Shown: positions 8,977-17,220 of the stretch, piece after piece | How the letters are laid out: each line of letters opens with the position of its first letter | How positions within the stretch are numbered: position 1 is the stretch's first letter | Notes under the pieces: model-generated | Told to the model about the DNA's origin: nothing | What the model saw: only the letters and a program-made list of their open reading frames with translations | Database searches by the model: none | Source of the DNA: Bacteroides muris (ex Afrizal et al. 2022) | Lineage (GTDB): Bacteria; Bacteroidota; Bacteroidia; Bacteroidales; Bacteroidaceae | Length of the DNA: 38,935 nucleotides | NCBI RefSeq assembly: GCF_004793475.1 | Contig: NZ_SRYZ01000036.1 | Location: 1 to 38,935 of the forward strand | Direction of reading: 5' to 3' | Program-made: the position numbers and the translations under genes

Positions 8977-11418
8977 CTACCATAAGGACGTAAATTTCTT
9001 TTTCAAGCTGTCCACTCCCATTCCCGTAAAATAATCTTCTATAAAGTCCCAGCGCTGTTCATCGGTCAACTTATCCGTCCCGAAGAAAAAGGAGAACAAG
9101 TCTATCTGCTCCTGGAATATCTGCTCGTTGGTGTCCAGAATCAGGTTGCGGTAATCGCCACGAAACGCAAGCTCCTGCAGGATTCCGGGGTCATTGAAAC
9201 GGACGAATACGCAAGGCGTGCCGCCGCCCTCCACGCTGAACGATAGGCAGTCGAGCATGGAAAGCAGATTAAGGAGCATGTTCAAATCGGAGAAAGGCGT
9301 GCAATAAAACAGCAGACGTTTTCCTTTATTGCCCACTATACGTTGGCCGAACAGTTTCTGATAGCGCGACAGAAGCAAATCAAAGCCTTTGGTCACGGTA
9401 AAGGAAAGTTCATTGGAATCCTTCTTTTTCACGCTGCTGATGTAGCTTACGCTACGGCCTTCCTCCGTGCGGCTCTCGAGCAGGGAACCGATAAAGCGCT
9501 TGGCAGAGCGCACGTCCATGCCGTGCTCGGCAAAGACAGCCCGCAGCTCTTCTTCATCAAAACGTCCTTTCGACTTTATCAATGCTGTTTTCAGCATCGC
9601 CGTCAGGCTCTTGAACAAGGCATCCATCCGCTCACGGATGACAGCGGCATCTTCCTTCAACAGTACCTCATGCTTGCCTACGGACACGGCACGGGCACCT
9701 TCCCACAACGTTCCATTATTCAGTTTCTGCTTGAATTCCTTGTAGCCAAGCTCCGGGAAACGCTCTTCCCAAAGTGCTTCCAGACGTGCGACGTAAACCC
9801 CGTCCTCCCCTTCTACCTTTGTCAGATAGCCCCGGAATTCACGGGCAAAGACATCACCAGTCTTGTCCTGGACATATCCTTCGGTCAACAGATTCTTGGG
9901 GCTGATTTCAAGCAGATGCTTTCCATGACGCTGCATCAAGTCGTCTTCCAGCCAAAGCAAGGCGGTCTTGATGAGCTGTCCCAGCTCCGCTTCATATTCC
10001 AGCTTGTTCCTTGTACGCGGCAGCTTCACCACAAACTCGAAATCGGACAACGACACCATCATTTCCGGCTTCTCCCCTTTCATGCGATACACCTCCATGA
10101 GCTTTCTCAGGATAAGCACCAACTGCTCCTGGGCGATGTTCCCCGTCTGATGCAGACGCTTCATATAATAGAAGTCACGTTCATGGTAGTCGGTAGCGGC
10201 AATGCCGCGTATCTCCGCATCACGCGCGGCACGCCCTATCTCCTGGATATAGTCGACAAACGTACTGGATGGCGCTACATGGTACACGCGGTCTATGTCA
10301 CTGATGTCCACTCCCATGCCAAAGGCTTTGGTGGCCACAATCAGTTTCTTGGTTCCTTCCTTGAACTCCTGCACAATGGCAGCTTTCTGTTCCTTCTCCT
10401 TCTTGCCATAATAGGAAGCCACCAGACGCCAGTCCGCAGGCTTCACCCACGTCTTCAGCCGCATGTCAATGCCACCGGCAAAAGGATAATAGAGCAATGA
10501 CTTATGGCCGTCCAGGAAATCTTCGATACGCGCGGCAATCACGCGTTGCTTTGCCTTGTCGTATGTCTCTCCGGCTTCTATCTCCATCTGACGGATGTCA
10601 AAGCCTATATTCCGACGCTTCACCGTACCCACATAAAGCACGCAAGGCTCCATCTGCAGGGAACGGATGGTCTCGAATATCATATCGTTGCCCCCTTTCG
10701 GATTCCAGACGGCCGTGGCCGTCAACGCAAACAACGGAAAACCATAGCCGAGCGTCTGTTTCAAAGCAGTCAGGTAGCGCCCCAGGAACCAATAGTCCAC
10801 GCGGAACTCCTTGCCCCATGTTGTTACCGTATGCGCCTCGTCGACCACCACCAGACCGATGCGGCGTTCGCCTACAAAATGCTTGATGTCGTAAGAAAGA
10901 AGCAATTCCGGCGAGAGATAGAACAAATCAATCTCGCCCTCGCGCACCTGCCGGTAAACCTCCTTTTTCTGTTCCGGCGACAAATCGGACGAGGCGTATG
11001 CCACGCGCGTATACCCCAGCTCTTGCAGACTTTCCACCTGGTCTACAATCAACGCCTTCAAAGGAGAGACTACGATTGTAAGCAGATTATACTCCTTCCC
11101 CAGATAGATGGCAGGAAGCTGGAACAACAAGGATTTTCCGGAACCGGTAGGAGCGGTCAACAAAATATTATCTACCTGCGCTTCACCTTTCCAGGCTTTC
11201 TCAGCCTCCAGTATGACGTTCTCTATCAGCTGTCCCTGCGAAATGCAGAGTTTCTCTTTTCCTTTGAACAAGTTATCGTAAATCTCAAGATTACGAAACT
11301 GTTCGTAGCCGTAAGTCTCCTTCAAAATCGTGTTTACGGTTTCGCGGCAGTTTTCAGGCAGATGCCTTTCCTTCAAATCCGGTAACCGGCGTGTTGTTGC
11401 TTCTTGTACATCCATCAT
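8977..11418 (-). CDS. RecQ-like superfamily 2 DNA helicase with atypical C-terminus
   Basis: An 813-residue helicase. Visible motifs are I (APTGSGKS, Lys95), Ia (SPLKALIVDQV), II (DEAH from Asp193), III (LTATA), V (ATKAFGMGVDISD) and VI (QEIGRAARDA). Motifs V and VI are RecQ-like, so 3'-5' DNA unwinding is expected. Unlike canonical RecQ, I see no four-cysteine zinc cluster after motif VI and no HRDC domain. The C-terminal 400 residues are instead a charged alpha/beta region with no family I recognise. The start could be either of two adjacent ATGs (11418 or 11415). It stands alone, converging on the GNAT gene, with a strong terminator only about 18 bases upstream of its ATG. Role in repair or defence cannot be told from sequence. 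Confidence 0.8.
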   Translation of the reverse strand: MMDVQEATTRRLPDLKERHLPENCRETVNTILKETYGYEQFRNLEIYDNLFKGKEKLCISQGQLIENVILEAEKAWKGEAQVDNILLTAPTGSGKSLLFQLPAIYLGKEYNLLTIVVSPLKALIVDQVESLQELGYTRVAYASSDLSPEQKKEVYRQVREGEIDLFYLSPELLLSYDIKHFVGERRIGLVVVDEAHTVTTWGKEFRVDYWFLGRYLTALKQTLGYGFPLFALTATAVWNPKGGNDMIFETIRSLQMEPCVLYVGTVKRRNIGFDIRQMEIEAGETYDKAKQRVIAARIEDFLDGHKSLLYYPFAGGIDMRLKTWVKPADWRLVASYYGKKEKEQKAAIVQEFKEGTKKLIVATKAFGMGVDISDIDRVYHVAPSSTFVDYIQEIGRAARDAEIRGIAATDYHERDFYYMKRLHQTGNIAQEQLVLILRKLMEVYRMKGEKPEMMVSLSDFEFVVKLPRTRNKLEYEAELGQLIKTALLWLEDDLMQRHGKHLLEISPKNLLTEGYVQDKTGDVFAREFRGYLTKVEGEDGVYVARLEALWEERFPELGYKEFKQKLNNGTLWEGARAVSVGKHEVLLKEDAAVIRERMDALFKSLTAMLKTALIKSKGRFDEEELRAVFAEHGMDVRSAKRFIGSLLESRTEEGRSVSYISSVKKKDSNELSFTVTKGFDLLLSRYQKLFGQRIVGNKGKRLLFYCTPFSDLNMLLNLLSMLDCLSFSVEGGGTPCVFVRFNDPGILQELAFRGDYRNLILDTNEQIFQEQIDLFSFFFGTDKLTDEQRWDFIEDYFTGMGVDSLKKKFTSLW

Positions 11419-11435
11419 TATTATAGGGGGGTATT

Positions 11436-11489
11436 AAAAAAAAAGAAGTAATTCTTCAACCATAGTTATCGGTTTTGGAATTACTTCTT
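11436..11489 (-). terminator. Rho-independent terminator of the DUF2795 gene
   Basis: AAGAAGTAATTC (11443-11454) and GAATTACTTCTT (11478-11489) form a perfect 12-bp stem with a 23-base loop. On the minus strand it ends in nine U residues (11436-11444). It lies only about 18 bases before the helicase ATG, so helicase transcription needs read-through or a promoter inside this hairpin. Confidence 0.85.
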
Positions 11490-11544
11490 CCTATGTTTCA
11501 AAATATTACCAGACATACCGGTAAGTTTTTTCTTTTAAAGCGTA

Positions 11545-11766
11545 TCAATATTCCTCCTCGTTGAAGAAAAAGTCCTCTTTACTGGGATAATCGGGCCAAA
11601 TATCTTCTATGCTTTCATAAATCTCGCCTTCATCTTCCATTTCCTGCAGATTCTCAATCACTTCAAGCGGAGCACCCGAACGCATGGCATAATCTATCAA
11701 TTCATCCTTGGTTGCCGGCCAAGGGGCATCTTCCAATTTAGACGCCAATTCCAATGTCCAATACAT
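11545..11766 (-). CDS. DUF2795 domain protein
   Basis: A 73-residue very acidic soluble protein (MYWTLELASKLEDAPWPATK at the start, ending in a run of Glu/Asp and aromatic residues). I recognise it as the short Bacteroidetes DUF2795 protein that is widely conserved. The function is unknown. No signal peptide or membrane segment. It has its own promoter (11817-11847) and terminator (11436-11489), so it is monocistronic. Confidence 0.85.
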   Translation of the reverse strand: MYWTLELASKLEDAPWPATKDELIDYAMRSGAPLEVIENLQEMEDEGEIYESIEDIWPDYPSKEDFFFNEEEY

Positions 11767-11816
11767 AGTCTCTAGTATTAAAATGGTATATATTAAGTCC
11801 TACTTTTATTTTTTGG

Positions 11817-11847
11817 CAAAAGTATAACAATTTATTTCACATGCAAC
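11817..11847 (-). promoter_or_regulatory. Bacteroides-type promoter for the DUF2795 gene
   Basis: On the minus strand the -7 box TACTTTTG (11817-11824) fits TAnnTTTG exactly, with GTTG (11844-11847) 19 bases upstream as the -33 element. It overlaps the 3' end of the adenosyltransferase gene. Confidence 0.75.
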
Positions 11848-12391
11848 TATTATTCCAAAATATTTCATCTTTTTTGTCGTCTCGATTCATTTTACGAGAA
11901 AGGACGAACAAATAATCAGACAAACGATTCACGTAAGCCAGTAATTCCGAAGATATTTCCACTTGTTCGGCCAAAGCAAGAATCCGACGTTCGGCACGGC
12001 GGCAAACCGTACGGCAAACGTGACAGACTGACGCGCCGCGGCTTCCGCCGGGAAGAATAAAAGCTGAAAGAGAAGGCAAAAGGGCATCCAAACGGTCTAT
12101 CTCCCGCTCCACCATTTCCACCTGCTCCCGGCTGATGACACTTGCCACTCTCAACTCCGTTTTCTCACGGTCGGTGGCCAGATGAGAGCCTACGGCAAAA
12201 AGCCTGTCCTGCACTTGCCGCAAAAAGTCTTTATCCTTCCCGTCAAGCAGGTATGTGATAAGAAGACCCAGATTGGAATTCAGTTCATCTACCGTACCGT
12301 ATGCTTCGAGGCGGATATGCGTTTTGGATACACGGGTTCCGCCTACAAGAGAGGTGGTTCCTTTATCTCCGGTTTTTGTATATATCTTCAT
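11837..12391 (-). CDS. PduO-type cob(I)alamin adenosyltransferase
   Basis: A 184-residue cytoplasmic enzyme that transfers the adenosyl group of ATP to cob(I)alamin, making coenzyme B12. The N-terminal ATP-binding motif ([15 protein letters not shown], residues 4-18), the VDELNS segment and the C-terminal helix bundle with RRAERR and [14 protein letters not shown] are diagnostic of the PduO/MMAB family. Bacteroides use adenosylcobalamin for methylmalonyl-CoA mutase, so this is a housekeeping role. It follows the methyltransferase-like gene by 49 bases and is probably the last gene of the serine hydrolase operon. It is not part of a pdu cluster, so I give no symbol. Confidence 0.92.
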   Translation of the reverse strand: MKIYTKTGDKGTTSLVGGTRVSKTHIRLEAYGTVDELNSNLGLLITYLLDGKDKDFLRQVQDRLFAVGSHLATDREKTELRVASVISREQVEMVEREIDRLDALLPSLSAFILPGGSRGASVCHVCRTVCRRAERRILALAEQVEISSELLAYVNRLSDYLFVLSRKMNRDDKKDEIFWNNSCM

Positions 12392-12440
12392 TGAGTTATA
12401 AGTTATGAGTTGCTTGTAACCTTTAAACGCCTAAAGATAA

Positions 12441-13073
12441 TCAAAAGTTGACAATGTAGTCTTGTTTTATCTTTGTTTTATCGAAAAATATGATACCCAG
12501 GTCATACAGGTCGAACGTAATGCCCGCCCGTCCATCCTGCTTCATACGCTTCCAAAGGGCAAACATCTGCGGAGTGTAACGGATGCCTTCAATCACAAAG
12601 ACAGACTTTCCTCCGGTACGGGCGGCACAGATACGGAAGACCTCCTCTACAAACCCGGGACGACGATAGTCGTGCAAATAAAGGAAATCGACGGGAACAC
12701 CGCTCTCCAGAAAAAGTTCGGAAAGGTCGGAAGCCGAAGTATAATCCGCCCCCTCTTTTCCGGCTTTCAGATAGAGCGCAGAAGCGGCAAGCGTACCGGC
12801 ATCCACAATGGTCTCCGGCTGGGCATAATTTACCAGACGGAACAGAAGACGTTTCACTTTCTTCGATTCGTACTTCCAGTATTTGTCTTTCTCCAATTCC
12901 AGTTGCTTCTGTGCCTTGACCAGCTCTTCATATTTATAATAAGCCGTACTTTCATAAATTACATGTGTAATCAGGTTAAAGGCAAAAGGAGAATGTACAC
13001 CGTAGCCGCAACGGTGCCGGAAACGGTACAGCCATATAAAAGGCCGTTTTAGAGTAAGCAAAATACGATTCAT
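12441..13073 (-). CDS. Class I SAM methyltransferase-like protein (degenerate motif I)
   Basis: A 210-residue protein. Its N-terminal basic segment (RHRCGYGVHSPFAFNLI) is shared by a Bacteroidetes-specific group annotated as class I SAM-dependent methyltransferases. A central strand-loop (ETIVDAGTLAASALYL) sits where the SAM-binding E/D-x-G-x-G-x-G would be, but here it keeps only one glycine. Later strands (DFLYLHDYR, SVFVIEGIR, ITFDLYDLGIIFF) fit a Rossmann fold. Activity is therefore doubtful; it may bind another nucleotide or be inactive. It starts 4 bases after the end of the serine hydrolase gene, so the two are translationally coupled or at least co-transcribed. Confidence 0.65.
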   Translation of the reverse strand: MNRILLTLKRPFIWLYRFRHRCGYGVHSPFAFNLITHVIYESTAYYKYEELVKAQKQLELEKDKYWKYESKKVKRLLFRLVNYAQPETIVDAGTLAASALYLKAGKEGADYTSASDLSELFLESGVPVDFLYLHDYRRPGFVEEVFRICAARTGGKSVFVIEGIRYTPQMFALWKRMKQDGRAGITFDLYDLGIIFFDKTKIKQDYIVNF

Positions 13074-13077
13074 TATT

Positions 13078-14574
13078 TTAATGTGCTAATGTCCCTTCGA
13101 AAGTCACCCCTTCACCCGAAGAATAGTTCTCCGTAACAGTCAGGAGTACCTTGTTATCCTCAAACCGGAGCGTAAGCCCAAGAGCGCTTATCCAGTTGAC
13201 ATAATGTACTTTCAGCCGCAAAGCATCAGATGACGTCCACGCATAACTGCCTGCCACTTGGAAAGGGCCTTCTATACCCTTAAAACGCCCCTTTGCGGCA
13301 ACCGAATACGGAGGATAGCCATCACTTGCCGCCTTCAGCCATTGCTTATAGCCAAACGGAAGACTGCAAGTGCTTCCGTCTTTATCCACCACGGTCATCA
13401 CCACTTCTTTCTGCTTGAATTGCAATTCGATGGATTGCCATCCGTATTTGTTCTCTCCGAGCAGGATTCGCTTGCCCGCGTATTTCTGCGAAAGGGAGGA
13501 AGCCGCCTTTCCCTGCACCAACGGCAGTTGACAAGAACTCTGCTTCTTCTGCAGGCGCCTGTAGTCCTTGCCGGGCACTAATGCCTGCTCCCCGGCCTCC
13601 GGCAGCAAGCGGTTCCAGACCAGACGCCGCTGTCGACGGCCATCTATCAACGTACATTCGGTAATGACCACTACCATATCCTTATCCGGAACGATTAGAA
13701 TGTATTGTCCCAAAGCCCCGTCAGCGCGTACAGCACCCGGATATTCGCAAAGCCACATCTGATAGCCATAATCTCCTATCTGCCTGGTCATCATCTGCTC
13801 CACCCAGGAAGCCGGGAGCAGCTGCTTGCCTCCCCAAATCCCCCGATTCAGCAACAGCAATCCGAATTTAGCCAACGACTCGCTCTGGATATGCAACCCC
13901 CATCCACCGGTATTGACGCCTTCGGGGCTTATCTCCCACGCAACATCCGTGATATGCATCGGGGTGAAGAGCTTCTGTTTGAGATAATCCAGCAAGGTCA
14001 TGCCCGTCACCTTCTGTACAATGGCAGAAAGCATGTAACTGCAAATCGAATCATATTCAAACTTCTTGCCCGGAGTCTTCACCGGTTTGGCAAGGAAGGC
14101 ACGTATCCAGTCGGGAGTGAGGTTGCGCATATTCCAGTCGGGAGTGATGCCCGATGTCATGGTAAGCAGGTCGCGGACAGTCATGTCTGCCAGATTAGCG
14201 GAAACCGAATCCGGAAGAAGCTCCGGGAAAAAGGCACCGACGCGGTCTGTCAAGCGCAAGCGGTTGTCCGCAATGGCAAGCCCCACGGCAGCCCCGACAA
14301 AGGTTTTGGAACAGGAATACATGGTATGGCGATATTCCGGCGCGAACGGAGCCGGATAGATTTCTCCGATGACCTTGCCGTGACGCAGCACCACCACGCT
14401 GTGGATATCTGTTTCCGGCAATGCCATCAGGGAATCAAACAAGGCAGTGACAGCCTTGGAAGGGACTCCTTCTGCCTCGGGTGTGGAACGTGGCAACTCA
14501 TTGACTTGCGCATGAACTGCCAACGCTCCCAGCAAGCCGAGAAACGAGAAGAAGAAACGTACTCCATCTTTCAT
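13078..14574 (-). CDS. Secreted class C beta-lactamase-fold serine hydrolase
   Basis: About 498 residues with a signal peptide (MKDGVRFFFSFLGLLGALAVHA). The catalytic S-x-x-K is Ser87-Lys90 (YSCSKTF) and the second motif is Tyr174-Asp-Ser176 (EYDSICSYMLSAI). A GALGQYILIVPDKDMVVVIT segment matches the third motif region of this fold. A C-terminal extension of about 140 residues is beta-rich. Such proteins are usually esterases or peptidases acting on small periplasmic substrates; the substrate is unknown. A longer reading frame runs to 14637, but its start would lie in the -33 box of a near-perfect promoter, so the internal ATG at 14574 is preferred. First gene of an operon with the methyltransferase-like and adenosyltransferase genes. 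Confidence 0.88.
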   Translation of the reverse strand: MKDGVRFFFSFLGLLGALAVHAQVNELPRSTPEAEGVPSKAVTALFDSLMALPETDIHSVVVLRHGKVIGEIYPAPFAPEYRHTMYSCSKTFVGAAVGLAIADNRLRLTDRVGAFFPELLPDSVSANLADMTVRDLLTMTSGITPDWNMRNLTPDWIRAFLAKPVKTPGKKFEYDSICSYMLSAIVQKVTGMTLLDYLKQKLFTPMHITDVAWEISPEGVNTGGWGLHIQSESLAKFGLLLLNRGIWGGKQLLPASWVEQMMTRQIGDYGYQMWLCEYPGAVRADGALGQYILIVPDKDMVVVITECTLIDGRRQRRLVWNRLLPEAGEQALVPGKDYRRLQKKQSSCQLPLVQGKAASSLSQKYAGKRILLGENKYGWQSIELQFKQKEVVMTVVDKDGSTCSLPFGYKQWLKAASDGYPPYSVAAKGRFKGIEGPFQVAGSYAWTSSDALRLKVHYVNWISALGLTLRFEDNKVLLTVTENYSSGEGVTFEGTLAH

Positions 14575-14606
14575 AATTATCCAAGATATTTGTTCTACAT
14601 GCGCTG

Positions 14607-14638
14607 CAAATGTACGGCATTCGGGCACGAAAGACAAA
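14607..14638 (-). promoter_or_regulatory. Consensus Bacteroides promoter for the serine hydrolase operon
   Basis: On the minus strand the -33 box TTTG (14635-14638), a 20-base spacer and the -7 box TACATTTG (14607-14614) match the Bacteroides consensus. A transcription start near 14600 leaves a leader of about 25 bases, which decides the start codon at 14574. Confidence 0.85.
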
Positions 14639-14666
14639 TAACTTGATGATTTTGTCGGGGAACTAT

Positions 14667-14727
14667 TTTTAGACAGAAGAACAAAAGAACATATTTTGCT
14701 TTATTTCTTTTGTTCTTCTGTCTAAAA
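14667..14727. repeat. Perfect 23-bp inverted repeat after the GH95 gene
   Basis: Arms 14667-14689 and 14705-14727 are exact reverse complements (core AGACAGAAGAACAAAAGAA) around a 15-base AT-rich loop. It lies 27 bases past the stop codon of the GH95 gene and 29 bases upstream of the promoter of the next operon. It can act as the terminator of the hydrolase operon although no U-tract follows. A partial third copy (ATTCTTCTGTC) lies at about 14737-14747. Confidence 0.85.
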
Positions 14728-14753
14728 CATCTTCTATTCTTCTGTCCGAATCA

Positions 14754-17216
14754 TCAGAAGAAATACACCGTCGCTTCTTCTCCCTTGTTCAAGTCCAGCG
14801 AGAATGCCGGTTTCTTGTAAGTACGCGTGCGTCCTCCTATCTTCACCTCGGCACGGACAGCACCTGCGGGCATCTTTACTGTGAATTTACCCGGAACAAG
14901 AGCGGTAACAACAGCCCTCGTTGCCCGTCCATCCTTCCAGTCCAAGTCCATGGAAGCGCCGCCACGCACGCGCATTCCACGGAAGTTGCCGGTAGTCCAG
15001 CTGTCCGGCAGGGCAGGAAGCAGATGGATGAAGCCCTCATGGCTTTGCAACAGCATTTCGCCGACTCCCGCCGCACCACCGTAGTTGCCATCGATCTGGA
15101 AAGGCGGATGCGAACAGAACAAATTAGGGAAAGTACCGCTACCATGACCTCCCGTCGCAGCATTGACAGCAGGATGCAGCAAACTCTTGAAGAGTTTCCA
15201 GGCACGGTTTCCGTCGCCCAGACGAGCCCAGAAGTTTATCTTCCAAGCACGACTCCAACCGGTACCCCCGTCTCCACGACGGTTCAAGGTCATCCGGCAG
15301 GCTTCGGCAAGCTCGGGGGTAGCGTCCGGCGAAATCTGGTTTCCCGGATGCAGACCGTAGAGATGGGAAACATGGCGGTGGTGCACATCCACTTCTTTAT
15401 AATCTTCCAGCCATTCCTGCAAGTATCCGTCCTTACCGATCTGCATGGGTGGGAATTTCTTCAAGTCTGCCTCAAGCTTCGCCACATAATCCGCATCACA
15501 CTCCAGCAGGCGGGCGGCGGCAATGACATTTGTATAAAGCTCGGTGAGCAGTTGCACATCCATAGTAGGCCCCATACAGATGCTGACAGGAGTCACGCTG
15601 TCACCCGGCACATAAAAACTGTTTTCCGGAGAAGAAGTGGGGGCAGTTACCAGCCAGCCATGCGAAGGCTCCTGCACAGTGGTAGAACTAAAGAACCGGG
15701 CAGCACCTTTCAATACGGGATAGATACGGCGCAGATAATCCTTATCCTGCGTATACAGATAGTGCTCCCACAAATGGGCACACAGCCAGGCACCACCGGT
15801 ATTGGTGGCTCCCCAAGAGGGATGTTCACCGGGAGCAGTATAATTCCACACATTGGTCATCATGTGAAGCACCCAGCCATCTGCCTCATCGCCATAGAAG
15901 GTACGCGCACTTGCCTCTCCCGAAGGGACAAGACGCTCCATCAGCGTTGTCAACGGTTGACAGAGTTCGGAAAGCCCGGCTTGCTCCAAGGGCCAGTGAT
16001 TCATCTGGATATTGATGTTCGTATGATAATCTCCGTTCCAGGGAGTCGAGACTCCCTTCGCCCAGAGTCCTTGCAGATTGGGCGGCAGACTGCCGGGGCG
16101 GGTACTGCTGATGAGCAGATAGCGTCCGTAGTTATAATACAGAGCAGCCAATGCCGGCGACTCCTGCCGTGTGAAGCGGAGGATGCGCTCATTCGTCGGA
16201 AGCGTATCATCCGCCGTGGCAGGAAGCGTCAAGGAAACACGGTCGTAAAGGGAACGGTGGGCAGCAACATGGCTGGATAATTGAGAATGGAATATGGAGG
16301 AGGAAGAATTAGCCGAAGCGGTGAAAGGACGGAGCAGGCTGTCGCAGACTTCTGCATAGCGCTCGCCCGGGAAGTCGGTACCGGCAGCGGCATAGGAGGT
16401 AGCAGCAGAAAGTATCAGCCAGGCTTCCTGCCCGTTCTTCAAGCGGATGCCGTTTTCCGGGCAGACAGACGATTCACCACCGTTCTGCACAAGTTGCATG
16501 GCCACGCGGTATTTCATACCGCCCAAACCGGGCTTGCCGCTCTCCAGCATGCCGTCCATCACAAGGGTGTTCCCTTGGACAGTCACCGAACCATGTTCCG
16601 CACGGCTCAAGCGGGCGGAGAAGTTCAGAGCCCCCTCACGTCCGGCAACCAGATGAATCAGCATGACATCACGGTCACGGGAAACGAAATACTCACGACG
16701 GTAATCGACATCTTCCAGCCTGAAAGCCGTGTATGCCACCGCATCGCGTAAGTTAAGCCAACGGCGATAGTTGTTTAATGGAGAATTGAGAATGGACAAT
16801 GAAGAATTATAGGTAAAGTCTATATCCAAATCACCCAGTACCTGATAGGTTCCATATCTCCCGTCAGTCTCCTGTTTCTTCGGAACGAAACTGCTGTACA
16901 TCAACTCCTGCGCTTCGCGGTTCTTTCCCTCAAACAACAGTTGTCGGATGGCAGGCAGACTCTTCGAGGCATCCGGATTGCTATAATCCGCCTCCATTCC
17001 GCTCCATAATGATATTTCATTCAACACAATGTGCTCACTGAGAATTCCCCCGTCAGGCATCATACCCAAGCGCCCGTTGCCCAAAGGAAGAGTTTCCTCC
17101 CAGATAGTGGCAGGCGACGTATAGTATAACTGATGATTACAACTGTCGGCAGGTGCATCGGCTGCACGAAGCAGCAACGGGGCTGCAAGCAAAAATAAAG
17201 TGGCAAATATTTTCAT
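14754..17216 (-). CDS. GH95 alpha-L-fucosidase (or alpha-L-galactosidase)
   Basis: An 820-residue enzyme with a type I signal peptide (about residues 1-18), so probably periplasmic. The GH95 layout is complete: N-terminal beta domain with WEETLPLGNGRLG, then an alpha/alpha barrel holding Asn400 and Asn402 (YHTNINIQMN), Glu531 (TSSPENSF, general acid) and Asp709 (QIDGNYGG), then a C-terminal beta domain. These match the Asn/Asn/Glu/Asp set of the inverting family. In a xyloglucan locus it should remove alpha-1,2-fucose from galactose side chains. Some GH95 members prefer alpha-L-galactose, and I cannot decide from sequence. Last gene of the minus-strand operon, starting 4 bases after the GH3 stop. 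Confidence 0.92.
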   Translation of the reverse strand: MKIFATLFLLAAPLLLRAADAPADSCNHQLYYTSPATIWEETLPLGNGRLGMMPDGGILSEHIVLNEISLWSGMEADYSNPDASKSLPAIRQLLFEGKNREAQELMYSSFVPKKQETDGRYGTYQVLGDLDIDFTYNSSLSILNSPLNNYRRWLNLRDAVAYTAFRLEDVDYRREYFVSRDRDVMLIHLVAGREGALNFSARLSRAEHGSVTVQGNTLVMDGMLESGKPGLGGMKYRVAMQLVQNGGESSVCPENGIRLKNGQEAWLILSAATSYAAAGTDFPGERYAEVCDSLLRPFTASANSSSSIFHSQLSSHVAAHRSLYDRVSLTLPATADDTLPTNERILRFTRQESPALAALYYNYGRYLLISSTRPGSLPPNLQGLWAKGVSTPWNGDYHTNINIQMNHWPLEQAGLSELCQPLTTLMERLVPSGEASARTFYGDEADGWVLHMMTNVWNYTAPGEHPSWGATNTGGAWLCAHLWEHYLYTQDKDYLRRIYPVLKGAARFFSSTTVQEPSHGWLVTAPTSSPENSFYVPGDSVTPVSICMGPTMDVQLLTELYTNVIAAARLLECDADYVAKLEADLKKFPPMQIGKDGYLQEWLEDYKEVDVHHRHVSHLYGLHPGNQISPDATPELAEACRMTLNRRGDGGTGWSRAWKINFWARLGDGNRAWKLFKSLLHPAVNAATGGHGSGTFPNLFCSHPPFQIDGNYGGAAGVGEMLLQSHEGFIHLLPALPDSWTTGNFRGMRVRGGASMDLDWKDGRATRAVVTALVPGKFTVKMPAGAVRAEVKIGGRTRTYKKPAFSLDLNKGEEATVYFF

Positions 17217-17220
17217 AAGG

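Noticed and set aside
14575..14637. N-terminal extension of the serine hydrolase by 21 codons
   Set aside because: The start would lie in the -33 box of a consensus promoter; the signal peptide starts at 14574.
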